NCBI RefSeq assembly: GCF_048128805.1
Contig: NC_136000.1
Location: 24,901,049-24,965,048, forward strand
DNA from: Centroberyx gerrardi
Taxonomy: Eukaryota > Chordata > Actinopteri > Beryciformes > Berycidae
DNA length: 64,000 nt
Direction: 5' to 3'
Part shown: positions 36,890 to 49,283 of the stretch, piece after piece
Layout of the letters: each line of letters begins with the position of its first letter
Position numbering within the stretch: the first letter of the stretch is position 1
The notes under the pieces: model-generated
The model's input: only the letters and a program-made list of their open reading frames with translations
The model's database searches: none
What the model was told of the DNA's origin: nothing
Position numbers and translations under genes: made by a program

Positions 36890-39580
36890 CACACTTCCTG
36901 CTTCTCCTCCAATCAGGACATGGACACAGACACCCTACAGCCTCCTCCTCCTCCTCCTAACCCCCTCTCGCCCAAGTAATCGAACCGACCAATAGGACTG
37001 TGAGGGCGGTGCCGCAGCGTTGCGACGATGCCGGAACCCTGGGTCTGGCCAGAGGAGGCGGGGATGGAGGGATGGAGAGAGGAGAACGAGAGGTGAGGAG
37101 AGGAGGGGAGTAAAAGCCTCTTCTCATTTACCTCCATCTTCTCTCTTTTGCATCCGACTGACAACTCACTGCAGGAGCCGGGCCAAGCGGAGGAAACGCC
37201 AACCCTCTCCTGCCAGTGTGTTTGTCAGACAAAAAAAAAAGAGCAGGAGAAGTGAGAAGCGGAGCCGATTCAACCAGATCATAGACAGAACCAACTGCTC
37301 GTCCGCAAGCCCCAGTGTAGAGTTACATGTCGTCCCGTGAGAGAGGAGGATCCCACCGCGCTTTCAGACTCAGTCCAGAAACTACTACTATTTAATCCCA
37401 TCACCGTCATTCACCCACCTGCAGATCTGAAAGGGTTGGGTAGGAGGAAGAAAGGAATACAGCCTGTCGTACAGTATTAAACCTACGGTACAGAGAAATT
37501 GGAGATATATCTCTCTTTCATAATTCTGGGTGTAGATATGCAGTTGGTGATGTTTTCAAGGTAGCGTTGTCATTCTCTTTGCTGAATGTTAGGGATTCTG
37601 AATATTGTTTCTGTACCAACACCTATCCTTTGGTCAGTTTTACTGTCTGTACTGATTGGTCGCCCCTGTTAGGGCTGGGGATCGGAACAAACACACCTTT
37701 GGATAAAGCACAGATTTTTGCTATCAATGTCAATTCTTGAGGCATCAAAGGTATCGAAAAGCTTCAGCATCTTGGATTCTAACAAGAACTGTTTTCTCAT
37801 GGTTATTTATATTGAGGAATTCAGTTGAACATGGTCTGATTTGGTTTAGTAAAGCAGATATTAAGCAGAAAATCTATTCTAGTGTCATGAAATGAGCTTT
37901 CACACCACAGAGGAAGTTAATGAATTGAGTATAGTTTTAAAACGAATATAAAATTTGAAATACTGGAACTGGTATCAGAGCCAACTGATTTCCACCACAC
38001 CCAGCCCTCCTCCCTGTGCTTCCTCCTCTCTGCTCACATCCCTCAATCTAAATCAATACATAGCAACCACAACAAATAAACCAACATACGGACGAGTTTG
38101 TAAGGGTGGATTACAATTTATAGAAGATTTCTCGGTACATTTAAGCACGTTTTCTGTCCCTTTAAATTGTGCAAAATGCTTTAAGAGCCACTGAGGAGAA
38201 AATATCCTATTAAAATTGTCACCCTGACTGCGGGATTGGCTTAGTTGGCGCTAAACATTTGTTAAACCTTGTAATGTGGCTCCACCATCGAGGGTCAGCA
38301 GAACTTGAGATTGCCAACAAGCGAAGCCGGTGACTTTCTGTTCAGTTATTCCGTGTGTATCTGCAGTGCTCTTGTTTTCATTTGGGTTTGTGATGGCAGA
38401 CACGTGCGGTCAGTCAGTTAAAACAGTCATTTGCAATCCACAGGATGTGATTGAACTATCCTTTGTGTTATAAGTAATGGTGAACGCTGATGTAGAAACG
38501 TGACAGGTTTTGATGATAGTAAGTCAGTTGCCCTGTTGGAACTCTGTGTTGTACCAAGTTGTTTAAAAGGAATTTAAAATGGTTTAGTGGGGAATTTTTC
38601 CCTCAATGTCAGTTGACAGAAAGTCCCAGGTTCCTCTTAAAGGTAATTGTTTTCTGGGTTTGATTGGGGACACATTTGCAAAATACTAACAGTGAATTGG
38701 CAGAGTAAAAAACTACCTACAGTGCTGTGACATGGGCTTCAGTATGGATTGACAGTAGTAATCATTTTCCACATGCTACAAATGACAGCACATTTATCCC
38801 TGTTGCACAGTTGGGATTGTGTACATACTGAACAGAATTGAGACAAAGCAAGTTAGTCAGACCAGTACAGTAACTTCCAGGTTTGCACAAAGTGAGACTG
38901 GGTCAGACTGAGCAACATGTGGTTTCCCTCTTCATGCGTTACGTAACAACAAAGCACATCTGTCTGCTCTCTTCTTGCTGTGTCCCTCCCTCTCCGTAAC
39001 ACCCTCCTCCTGTCTTTTCCTCTCTCTCTTTCTCTCCGTCCTTTACTTGAAGCATCTCTGGGTTGACTGAATAACGGTTGTATTTTGCAAACAGGTGGCG
39101 AAATGAACACGAGTAATTGTGATTCAAGAAAAATTATATTTGTGTACAATTTTAAACGCTCAATTGAAGATGTTTCAGATGAATGATGCTAAATAATTTA
39201 GAATTTTCTTTGGTCAAATTGTTTATTAAAGGAATCTGGAACAGCTCTTACTCCACTAAATTGCATGAACTGGATCTGTAAAATCATTCCAACTATACCA
39301 GAATGATTTCTGAAGATAACATGCATCTCTCAGTATGAAACAGCCTTGTCTGGTCACTGTTTGCTACCTTGTACTTCCCAGAGCACCTTGTACATCCAGG
39401 TGAGAGAAATTATAAGTTGTCTCTATGGCTGGAGGTGAAGTTCAGGACTATTAAAAAAAAGTAAGTTGTATTTAAACATCTATAAAGGAATTTTGCCCCA
39501 GGGTTCCCAAAGATGTGATTTACTGAAGAATTGTTGTTTCCTGGATTGTGATATTTGTAATAAATGTATGTTCATGTGAT
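36890..39580 (+). other. probable rspry1 3' UTR
   Basis: No coding sequence, and the first convincing isolated poly(A) signal that fits the gap before arl2bp is at 39559. Within it lies a repeat-like block from about 37672 (TTAGGGCTGGGGATCGGAAC) containing GGTATCGAAAAGC. An earlier AATAAA near 38074 could make a shorter form. Confidence 0.45.
39559..39564 (+). terminator. poly(A) signal of rspry1
   Basis: AATAAA followed by a GT-rich element (TGTATGTTCATGTG) within 25 bases, the usual downstream pattern. About 690 bases before the arl2bp start codon. Confidence 0.5.
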
Positions 39581-40185
39581 TTTTGTCTCACTGTGTAGTG
39601 CTTGTTTGACATCTCAAAATCACACTTCATCAACCTATAACCTACTATGCTTTACTTGTCACAGATGACATGTATCAATGCTAATGTAATAATCTAATTG
39701 CAAAACATGGACATTACAATTATTTTGCAAAAACACTTGTTGGATTACATTTGTGAGGAGATAAAATAACCTGTAGATTTTGAGATGCACATTGAGATAC
39801 ATACACCTCTTGAAATAATGGTTGGTGGTAGCTGTAGATGTTAATGCTTACATTATTCAAATCACAGACAGTAATATAGCAATAATTCCCAGAGGAGATG
39901 CTCTTACATGGTGTTATGCTCTATAGGTTGTTTGCATGTTTATGGTTTTTGGAGGCAAACTAACCCAAATGTATAAAATCAGTCGTTTCTGAGTTTTGAG
40001 AGTTATATTTTGTTACATTACAGTAATCGGCAATGGATTTGATTTAGAAAAAGCCTTTCCAACTCTGCCTTACCAGCTCTACAATTATCCATCATTATAT
40101 TTCTCCTGGCCTGCTCCTTCCTGGTGGAACTAACGAGCAGAGTTTGTTCTGTCGGACGAGACGTAACGGAGCACACTTGTTCTCC

Positions 40186-40199
40186 GTTTCCTTGGCAAC
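40186..40199 (+). promoter_or_regulatory. RFX X-box in the arl2bp promoter
   Basis: GTTTCCTTGGCAAC matches GTTNCCATGGNAAC except for one central base. It is 54 bases upstream of the arl2bp ATG, the usual position of functional X-boxes in ciliary genes. Confidence 0.65.
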
Positions 40200-40252
40200 A
40201 ACACTACGTTCGACATTTGCCATCCACGTTCACAATTAATCATTCAAGTATC

Positions 40253-42494
40253 ATGGATATCAAGGAGCGAAGTAAGTGTATATATTTATGTTTTAAATGA
40301 CTCCAGAGCAGCTAAAGTGAGTTTGGAAATACCACCACCAGTTTGGGAAATGTAAGATATAACTGTTAGTGTCTCATTTCAAAATGCGTGTTAGCTTAGC
40401 TAACGTTAGCCAGTCAGCTAGCGTTAAATAACGACCAGTGCTAGCTAACGTTACTGTATGTGTGACAGAGTAGTTGACGTTTATCGTGGAAGTTAACCAG
40501 TCGATAATACGGCTGTTTTATTGAACTAAGTAACTAAACAAAGTGTTTAACTGCTAACTGTCTTTTCTTGCCAAACCATCACTGTTCAGATGTCGCCTCC
40601 CCTCTGTCACCAGACGTCTTGGGCTGTGGAGATAACATCGTCGAGATGGTTGACATGGACGAGGAGAACTTTGCCATCTCTAAGTATGTGTTTAAAATGT
40701 GTGCGTGTGTTTGTGTATGAGTATTTCTGCAGCCTGGCTGTCTGTCAGACCGAAAGCATGTGTGTAAGAGTGAGAAAGCAGAGTCAACACGTACTGTGCG
40801 TGGTGTTCAACCAGCAGACCCACAGTAGATGGATTTACAGTAGGGCTGCTGTGGCTTTATAGTACAGAACTAATATCATTATTCCTTTCTGCTATTGTTA
40901 GTCTATTTAATTGATTAGACCGATAAGTGATATGAGCTTTATCTGTTGTTTCTTCCTCCAGTTCATCAGCCGCAGATGCTGCTTTTGATGCTGTTGTTGG
41001 CAGCATCGAGGACATCATCATGGGTAGGATTAGTAATCAAACTGTTCTTTTATAATACAATATGGTAATACTTTGTCAGACTTCTCTTTGTATTAGTATT
41101 GCGTTACAAGTCACACTATTTGTGAAAGCTGAATTTCAGAGCAATGTGACATTAAGGAGTAATTCTATTGTCTCATATTGTAAAAAAATGTATTGATACA
41201 CATGGAAAGTTGGGGCTTATTTAGAAAAAATCCTGCCAGCAAGATGTTTAAAATGTCACGGACCTAAGCCTCTTGAGGAGAAATCCTATTCTGAGCCCAT
41301 TTTTTTTTCCAGTAAATGGGTGAGGAAGTGTGGTGTTTGACTGATCTGTTCTCCTCTCATAGAGGAGGAGTTCCAGCAGCTTCAGCAGAGCTTCATGGAG
41401 AAACACTACCTGGAGTTTGACGACTCTGAGGAGAACAAGCTCAGCTACACACCCATCTTCAACGAATACGTGAGTTGCTCGCTGTTTAGCTGTATAACCC
41501 GATCTAAAAATTGTGCTTGGCAGGTAAATTTGTTTTAGTTCAGCAGCCCCTGGCAGGTGAGCCAAAAAGTTCATGTTGGCTGTGTGTGACTCCTGTAGGT
41601 CGACCTGCTGGAGAAACACCTGGAACAGCAGCTGATGGAGAGAATCCCGAACTTCAACATGAGCGCCTTCATAGACCTGCTCATGTAAGACTAGCCTTCG
41701 CTCTCACCTGAAGCCATTTTGTGCTGGCTGTGTTCCATCCCTCCTAGAAGACTTAAGTCACTTTAATTGAATTGGGGACACAAAGTGGTGGGAAGGAAAG
41801 AAACCCATCAGCTTATATTTCCTGTTGGTGCACCTGTTGCTTAAGAAATATTATTCCACAGTAGGCCACTAGGTGGCACACTAGTACCTCTAAAATATAA
41901 TGTAATATAATATTCAGTCTGTCTCTCCCCTCTTCAGGCAGCACAAAGAGGAGGTGCCAAGCGACATCTTCGACATGCTGCTGACTTTCACTGACTTCAT
42001 GGCTTTCAAGGAGATGTTTCTGGATTACAGAGCGGTGAGTTGTCCGCCGGCCTCTTTACTTTTCTGCCTCTGGTTTCCCAATCGAACCTATTCACTTTCC
42101 CCGTCAGGAAAATGTTCCTCTATAAGAATAAATGTAAGAATTTCACGTTCAAGAAAATCCATACCAAGAGTTGAGACAAGTTATTTTTGAATTAATTGAA
42201 TAGGGTTTTCTCCATATTACCAATTTTGAATGAATTGCGATATTGGCCATTGGTGCTACATTCCCTAGTTGTGAGCTGCTCTCTATAGGCTTATTTCATT
42301 ATTAAGTCTCCCTGTGCTGTGTTTAAGGGTTTAAGGTAAGATGCGTTTTTGTTTAATATCACTCTTAACATCGGAGCATGAATCTGTGTGTTTGTAGGAG
42401 AAGGAGGGCAGAGGTCTAGACCTGAGCCAAGGACTGGTGGTCACATCCCTGTGCTCTGCTGGCTACAAACATGTCAGCTCCACTGGATCGCAGT

Positions 42495-42496
<2 letters not shown>
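40253..42496 (+). CDS. arl2bp: ARL2-binding protein (BART), 7 coding exons
   Basis: Effector of the small GTPases ARL2 and ARL3; in vertebrates it acts at the ciliary base and in mitochondria, and human mutations cause retinitis pigmentosa with situs inversus. Exons 40253-40271, 40590-40683, 40962-41023, 41363-41469, 41599-41684, 41938-42034 and 42398-42496 are phase-consistent, giving 187 residues (human 163). The BART domain covers about 38-160, with FDAVVGSIEDIIM, YTPIFNEYVDLLEKHLEQQL, PNFNMSAF and DIFDMLLTFTDFMAFKEMFL nearly invariant. The extra length is mostly N-terminal, encoded by a 19-bp first exon and the first part of exon 2. Met27 or Met29 in exon 2 (VDMDEENFAIS) aligns with the human start, so both starts are possible. 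Lies directly after rspry1 and faces pllp. Confidence 0.96.
41866..41879 (+). promoter_or_regulatory. consensus CTCF-like core in arl2bp intron 5
   Basis: CCACTAGGTGGCAC fits every position of CCASYAGRKGGCRS. It lies about 60 bases before exon 6. A sequence match only. Confidence 0.5.

Positions 42497-42537
<41 letters not shown>
42497..42537. repeat. (CA)n starting at the arl2bp stop codon
   Basis: The CA run begins immediately after the TGA (42494-42496), so the 3' UTR opens with about 20 CA units, a potential site for CA-binding hnRNP L. Confidence 0.92.
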
Positions 42538-42539
<2 letters not shown>

Positions 42540-43158
42540 GGGTTAATGATTGCTTCAAGTCATTTGTTAAACTGGAATTTGGAGGTGGGAAGAGGCCTAG
42601 TCCTGATTTTACATTGATTCCTTTAATTCATTCTTGATTTTATCAGTTTTTGATTTTGCATTGATTAGTTCGGCCTAGTTCCTTTTGTGATTGACGTCAA
42701 TGAATGTTTCAGTAAGCAAGTAAAACCATTTGAGGTTGTGATTTGTCTCAGCTAATTTGACCTGTTCTGCCTAAAACGCTGATCTGCTCTCTTTGCTTTG
42801 AATGTTTGTGTCTTAACTAACCATCGGCAAAGAGAAGCACTTCTGTCCCTCTTATGAAATGACATCAAAAGTCTTAAATTATTTGGTCAGTTTGTAAACT
42901 CAGTGGGTCGAGTTTTGTGCCTATGAATGTGATTTGATGTATTGTATATATGTGTGTGTGTGTGTGTGTGCATGAGTGTAAGTGTCATTCGTGTAAGTTA
43001 ATTTAAAAGTAGAGTCTATAGTTTTTCAGTATGACAAAGTGTTTTCTACTTGTCTTAACATAGCAGTTGCTGTAATTGCTAATGAAGTATATTTATGGTA
43101 CTGTTTTGTAATGTAAATATTTGTGGTCATATTTGATTGTAAATAGAGACGTTTTTCA

Positions 43159-43164
43159 AATAAA
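43159..43164 (+). terminator. poly(A) signal of arl2bp
   Basis: AATAAAG about 660 bases after the stop, and 35-45 bases from an opposing minus-strand AATAAA. Confidence 0.65.
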
Positions 43165-43198
43165 GATGTTGAAATCTATCCTTAAAATCACCAGCGGC

Positions 43199-43204
43199 TT
43201 TATT
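43199..43204 (-). terminator. possible distal poly(A) signal of pllp
   Basis: AATAAA on the minus strand about 2 kb past the pllp stop; a nearer one is at 44344-44349. Use of the distal site would bring the pllp end against that of arl2bp. Confidence 0.35.
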
Positions 43205-43209
43205 TGAAA

Positions 43210-45207
43210 GAGTGCATGGTTGAGCCCCAGCACCCACCACACATTTCCACCAATATTCACATTCTTGGTACAAAAGAATATTATTTCATAAGGCAAGTAC
43301 AACAGGAGTCGAGCAGAGGTTTCATATAAATCAGTAAAGAAAAACACATTTTTTACACAGCTGCTAAGTTGTCGATTTGTTTCTGCATTTAGTGAATCCT
43401 GTCATCAGTGTCCTGCAGAAACTGGTCAATTTTGCATCAGCAACCATGCATTTTTGACAATTTGCAATTCATTATCAATGGTTTGACTTGGACTAAGCAT
43501 CAGAAATAAGGTTTGTATATGAGGTGGAAATTTTTGGCCTGACTGTACAGTAGAAGGAACTAGAGAAAACCTTTCTGCAGGACACATGCTATTAATCAGT
43601 CATGCTTTATCAATAGACACTCTTGCCAATCTTCATATGTTCTTGCACGGCCATGTGTAATTTATGAGAGCAACACCTTTATCTGGGCATCACAGAAGAG
43701 ATTTAGACAACACGCATGACTCAGGCATGTCACAGCATCAGTACAGCAGGAGACTAGCTAAAATAGCAACAACCACCAAAGCAAATGGCTGTAAACAAGG
43801 AATACTAAACAAACAGCATTTCAATATCAATCTAACAGAAAAGTGTTTCTTCAGCTATGGGTTGGGATCCCAAATGGGCAAAAGGATTCAGTTCTGACGG
43901 GACCCAACATGACTGAAGGATGCTTTTCATGGGCTTGGATGCAAGGATGAGACGATATTTCTGCACTTTGCATCATAGAGCCCAGACAAGTTTTAAATAA
44001 AGTATTTGGTCAGGTTGTCAAGTTTGAAGTAAGCTAATTTCTTGTATTCTGTGCTTTGGTTCATTGATACAAGTCCACTCACACAAATGCTGCATTCACA
44101 CTGAAACAGAAAAATCAGATTTGTGGCACAAATCTGATCGTTAGATCACTGTTGAACTAGGGAGGAATGAAATATCATAAGACTGCCATAAAACAATCAG
44201 ATGTGTGTCACAAATAGTTAATGATTAGATCTCACAGCATGTGCCTGTGTAAACTGGTGTCAGTATTACAAGGGCAGGAATATTCAGGGCAAAAAACACC
44301 TACTGGTTTTCTAGAAACTTCAGGTCCATCTCAATAATCTATTTTTATTCAAAACGTTTTACACAGGCAACATTTTACACTACACAGGCAATACAACAGC
44401 ACAAGTTATTCATATTTTAGCCTACGTAGATTGGGAGATTATTATCAATTATCACTTTTCTGGTGAACCCAGGTAAAAACTGTCATCTGAAAGGCCTATA
44501 GACTGATATTTGATATTATTTGAAGATATTTGATGGTATAAATCTGTGTTCACATCTAGTTCATCCTGCTCTTGTGTAATGGCCACTCATCTAAAATGTT
44601 ACATTGGGACAGAGAATATAGATAATAAACCAGTGATCCAAACATGGACAGTAAGTCAGATCCACAGACATGGATGTATCCTGTCTTTGATGGGCATTTC
44701 TCATCCAGACCTTTATAATATTACAATACTTTTGAATATGGCATGGTTTAATCCATATCTGTGAACCTGGGCACCCACAATGTGATTCACTCAGCAGCTC
44801 AAATCAGACGTTTAGCATTTTAACATTGTAATCCAGAGCTGGGCCACTTGACTTGAAGTGCAAGTGTATGATAAACATAATATGCACCCTCTGTAGATTA
44901 TAATCACATAAAATGACATGCATTTTACTTCATTATGACAGACATGATAATACATTTTAAGTCTGGCATGACTGTAGTATGAGATTATCAATAGCTGCAC
45001 AGTTACCTCACAAAGTAGTCAACCTAGAGTTTAAATTATGTAATACTCTGACCATAAGAATATGGATTCATAATGTGCTTAATGGTGGGGGGGGGGGGGC
45101 TGTATTTCTCAGTTTTCAGTTTCGTGTTTGGATGGAAACTTTGAAGTCCAAGTTGGGTCGGGCCTGAGTCATGAGGGGAAACAGGATTCCTGGGAGCGGT
45201 TTGACTC
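43210..45207 (-). other. pllp 3' UTR and/or intergenic DNA
   Basis: No conserved ORF. The minus-strand signal AATAAA at 44344-44349 would give an 860-base 3' UTR, the one at 43199 about 2 kb. A 13-base G run lies at 45087-45099. Confidence 0.4.
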
Positions 45208-45772
45208 CTATGTAGGCACTGTGCTGGTGGCAGCGTTCCCTCCATCGCCCTTCCAGTCCAAATAGGAGAAGTACGCACTGGCACCGTACGCTACGGTCAC
45301 CACCGCCCCGAAGAACTGCAGGTATACAGAGAGGGAGAGAGGGAGAGGGAGAGAGAGAGCACATTATTTCTCCTGTGGGTCCTCAAAAAGCAGAGCAAAG
45401 GTCTGAGGTCTTCTAAAGCCAAACAAAACAACAGCAAACCAAAGATGTATTTGACTGCCACTAATCCACTAATAGGTTCATATCTCTGATAGATGCTGAT
45501 GATGTTGACTAACGCACCTCCATTAGCTAAAGTCTTGCCTGTACTGTTTTTAAAGGCAGTAAAAAGCAGCTGATAGGGCTTTGTGATAGGGCGAGGGGCA
45601 AGGGCTGTGTGTGTGTGTGTGTGTGTGTGTGTATGAGTGTGAGTGTGAAATCTGGTCATGTGCTACCTGTAAACTAACGTGGACTCTGGTCAGTGGACCA
45701 GACCATAAAAGACCACTAGCCTCTATTTCCTGACACAGCCACACTTTGTGTGTGCGTGTGTGTGTGTGTGTG

Positions 45773-45808
<36 letters not shown>

Positions 45809-46533
45809 AAAAGACCATTTCTATTGAACATCCGCTTGATGAAGCAGCAGAGGGGAGGGAGAGGGGAAGACGTGCAGCGAAGGTAACTGGACTTTAAAAC
45901 TTGCAAATACATGACATGTGACCCGTAAGAAAGCCCTGCCCTCCTCCTCCTCTCTCTCTCTCTCTCTCTCTGTCATCTATTCTTCATGTTCCAGGTATGT
46001 GTGCCTGCCACAGCCTGATAAGTAAACAGCCTATCAGGAACACACCTAGCCAAACACAGTGTGTCATAGCGGAGGGAGGGAGGACACAGAAGAAAACTAC
46101 AAAATGTACACAGTGTAGAAACTTTAGATTAGAAGGAGAATGATTGATTGGAGGGAGGGAGGGAGGGGGGGAGGGATAGGGTAGGAAGGGATGGATGGAC
46201 TGGATGGATAGATGTATGTATGGATGGATGGAAGACACTGTAGAAACTGGAACATGTAGCGGCCTTAGAAAGTGACAGAAACCAGCTGAGGGCCAAGTTT
46301 TGTTTCTCTTCACAGGGATTTGCCTGCTGGCCAGGCTTATCAGCCAAAGACTAACATTCAGTATTTGACAAGATAAGACAATAGTAGCGGGCAAATACAG
46401 AGAGCAGCATGCACATCTTATTGATTCCTTGTGTGTGTGACCACAACGGTTGTGAAGAATATCCTGGTGTAAGAAGAAGAACCTCAGCTTCATTTTCCAC
46501 TGCTTTCTCCCTGACACATTCTTAACTCAGAGC

Positions 46534-46577
<44 letters not shown>

Positions 46578-47520
46578 AGGTGTCAGGTGTTACGGTCTTA
46601 CAGCGGCGGCTGCCATATGTCCGTAGAAGAAGTAGTGGGTGAGGCGGTACGGGTGGACAGATGCTGCGTTGGCCAGGAAGGCGGTCAGATAGAGAACGGT
46701 GGCGATGGCGTTGTACAACATCAGCTAGCAGACAGGAGGAGACGACTTCAGTACATCAGCAACACAAACATAGCAGACCTTTGTCTCTGCCTCTTTTTCC
46801 TTCCTGGCACTCCCTCTTGTTTCCTCTCCCCCTTTGCTTCCTTGCCTCATCGCCTTCTTCTATCCCCTTGTTCCCTTGTCGCATCCCTCATGTCCTTCCT
46901 CTGTCCCTTTGCTTTATTCTCTCGCTTTCTGTTTCTTTATTCCCTTGCCACCTTTCTCTTAATCTGCCTCCTCATCTCCTTGCCTCAGTCCCTCTCTCTG
47001 TCTCCTTGTACCCTTGCCTCCTTATCTTAGGATGTTTCCTTATTCCCTTACCTAATTCTACTTTCCTAGTTTCCCCTATGTCCTTGCCTCTTTCTCTTAA
47101 TCGGTCGTCAGGTTTCCTTTCCTCCTCTCCTTGCGTGTCTTTACTCTTGGTCTCTTTGCTCTCTTTTGTTCATATATACTTTGCCTTATAACTTCCCCTA
47201 TAGGAGACAGGACAGAGACCGTGTCCCATCAGATTGTGCCTGCTGGGATACAGCTAACATCAACTGTGCAGGGTGACAGAAGGCAATAAAAGGCAATAAA
47301 ATAACTTGAAAACCTTAAAGCATGCAAAATAAAAGCACATTTGATACATGTTGGCCTAAAGGTTAGAGGTCAAATAACGGTTTGAAACCTATAATTGAGA
47401 TTTTAAATAATTCTCTCTACAGAAAAAACAGCAATTTTTTTAGCTAAGTAACCCTTAGATATCCAAAAAAACCCTCACTGTTTTGGATGTGGAGACACTG
47501 GAAGTAAAGTCAAACACACA

Positions 47521-47553
<33 letters not shown>

Positions 47554-48128
47554 TCACCGTCAGGGTCCAGGGGACAGAGGGGAGTTTCCTCTGGACATTG
47601 TAGAGGATCATGAAGAAGAGGATGGTGGTGAGGATCCACAGTGTTACGGCCACAAACATCACCCAGCCGTACGCCGGCACCGCTGCGTAGTAGGCGCTGG
47701 CTATCAACGCCCAGTGGAGCAGCCCCAGGACCTGGAGAGACAAGGAGGTTATATATATTATATTATATATATATATATATATATTATATTATGGTATATT
47801 ATTTGTCCTACTGAAGAAGACAGTGAGAGAGAGAGAGAGAGGGATGAGGTGGGACAGAGAGTTAAAGATGCTGGGTGTAGCATTTTTACATATCAATATA
47901 CTGTATGATCGTCAAATGGCGTTATTCTCCAGCCAGTGCTATTGTTAGTGCCGGTGTTTCTCAAAATCAAGACTACATTTCCCATAAACCCTTGCTTCCT
48001 GTTACGAAGAGGATGTTGATGTGGCTTTTTAATTTCTCACACTCCCTCTCTCTCTCTTTCTCTCTCACTTGATATGATAGGATGGTCTATTATGTATGCA
48101 GAGATTATGTTTCAATTTATACACACAT

Positions 48129-48173
<45 letters not shown>

Positions 48174-49243
48174 GGGAGGCGCTCAAAGGTTGACCTTTAC
48201 AAGGCACCCATCTTAACAACGAACTCCATTCTGCACAAGAGGGACACTGCGATTATAACCCAGTTTTACAGAGTAACAAAGTGAACTATTAACTGTTACT
48301 ATCATCTACAGCCATGTATTGACTCATGCCCCTTCTCTTCATCAAGCTCTCTGGACAGTGGCTCCCAAGCTTTTCTATGTTAAGCATCACGAAACAGAGA
48401 CACATTATGGCTTGGACTCCAGTTTGATAAGTGAGAGAACAGTAGGGAATCAATAGTGAGATCATCTTGTTAAGGGAGACAGTTAATGAAGGTTTATTAA
48501 GGACCAAACAGATGTCATATATGTTTGATGCGGAGCACTTTATATTTTCACCGCCCATTTTTGAGGCAACTTCAAGCACACCTTAAGCAGCTCCAATATT
48601 TTCAAGCTGTTTCTGGATGCATTTTATAACACACAGTCTGCTGGGCGCATATTATTTATTAATATTGGATGAGGGACTGGATGTCGTGAAACAGGAGATT
48701 GGCTAGAGTTACGCTCTGTACAAATATCCCATCACTTTATTGGGCCTCTTCTATTTATCTCCCATCTAAAGTGCATTAAGCACTTTAGGTAAAATTGAAA
48801 GGGTCGGTAGTCACATAGAGAGGCAGGAAAGCCTAATACAACTCTTCTGCATACTATTCTCCTCTTCTTCAAATGCAATACTAACTGCAGATGTTAGATG
48901 AATGCGCTCGAGTAGAAAGTAGGTACAGTTTGGTTTGAATACTTCAAATAATAATTCTCTAGTAAAAGTGTCTGCCTCTCCCCTTTCTATGTTTTTGTTG
49001 CCAGAGTATGCGTAGGGATAATGGAATCTGATGTCACCATGCAGTGACACACACACACACACACACACAGAGAGAGAGAGCGAGAGAGAGTCTTTGACAC
49101 TACTAAACAGAGGCTCAGTCAAATTCTTGATGTTGCATAAGCTGGCATTTAGGGATCAGGACAAATGATTTTCATATCAATAATCCTTCCGGGAAATTTC
49201 TCACTGTTCCCTCACCTTCCTCTCAGATACAGGTATGAACACA

Positions 49244-49283
<40 letters not shown>

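Noticed and set aside
46539-47191. 163- and 176-codon plus-strand ORFs
   Set aside because: They run through a pyrimidine-rich tract and overlap pllp exon 3 in antisense; no protein similarity.
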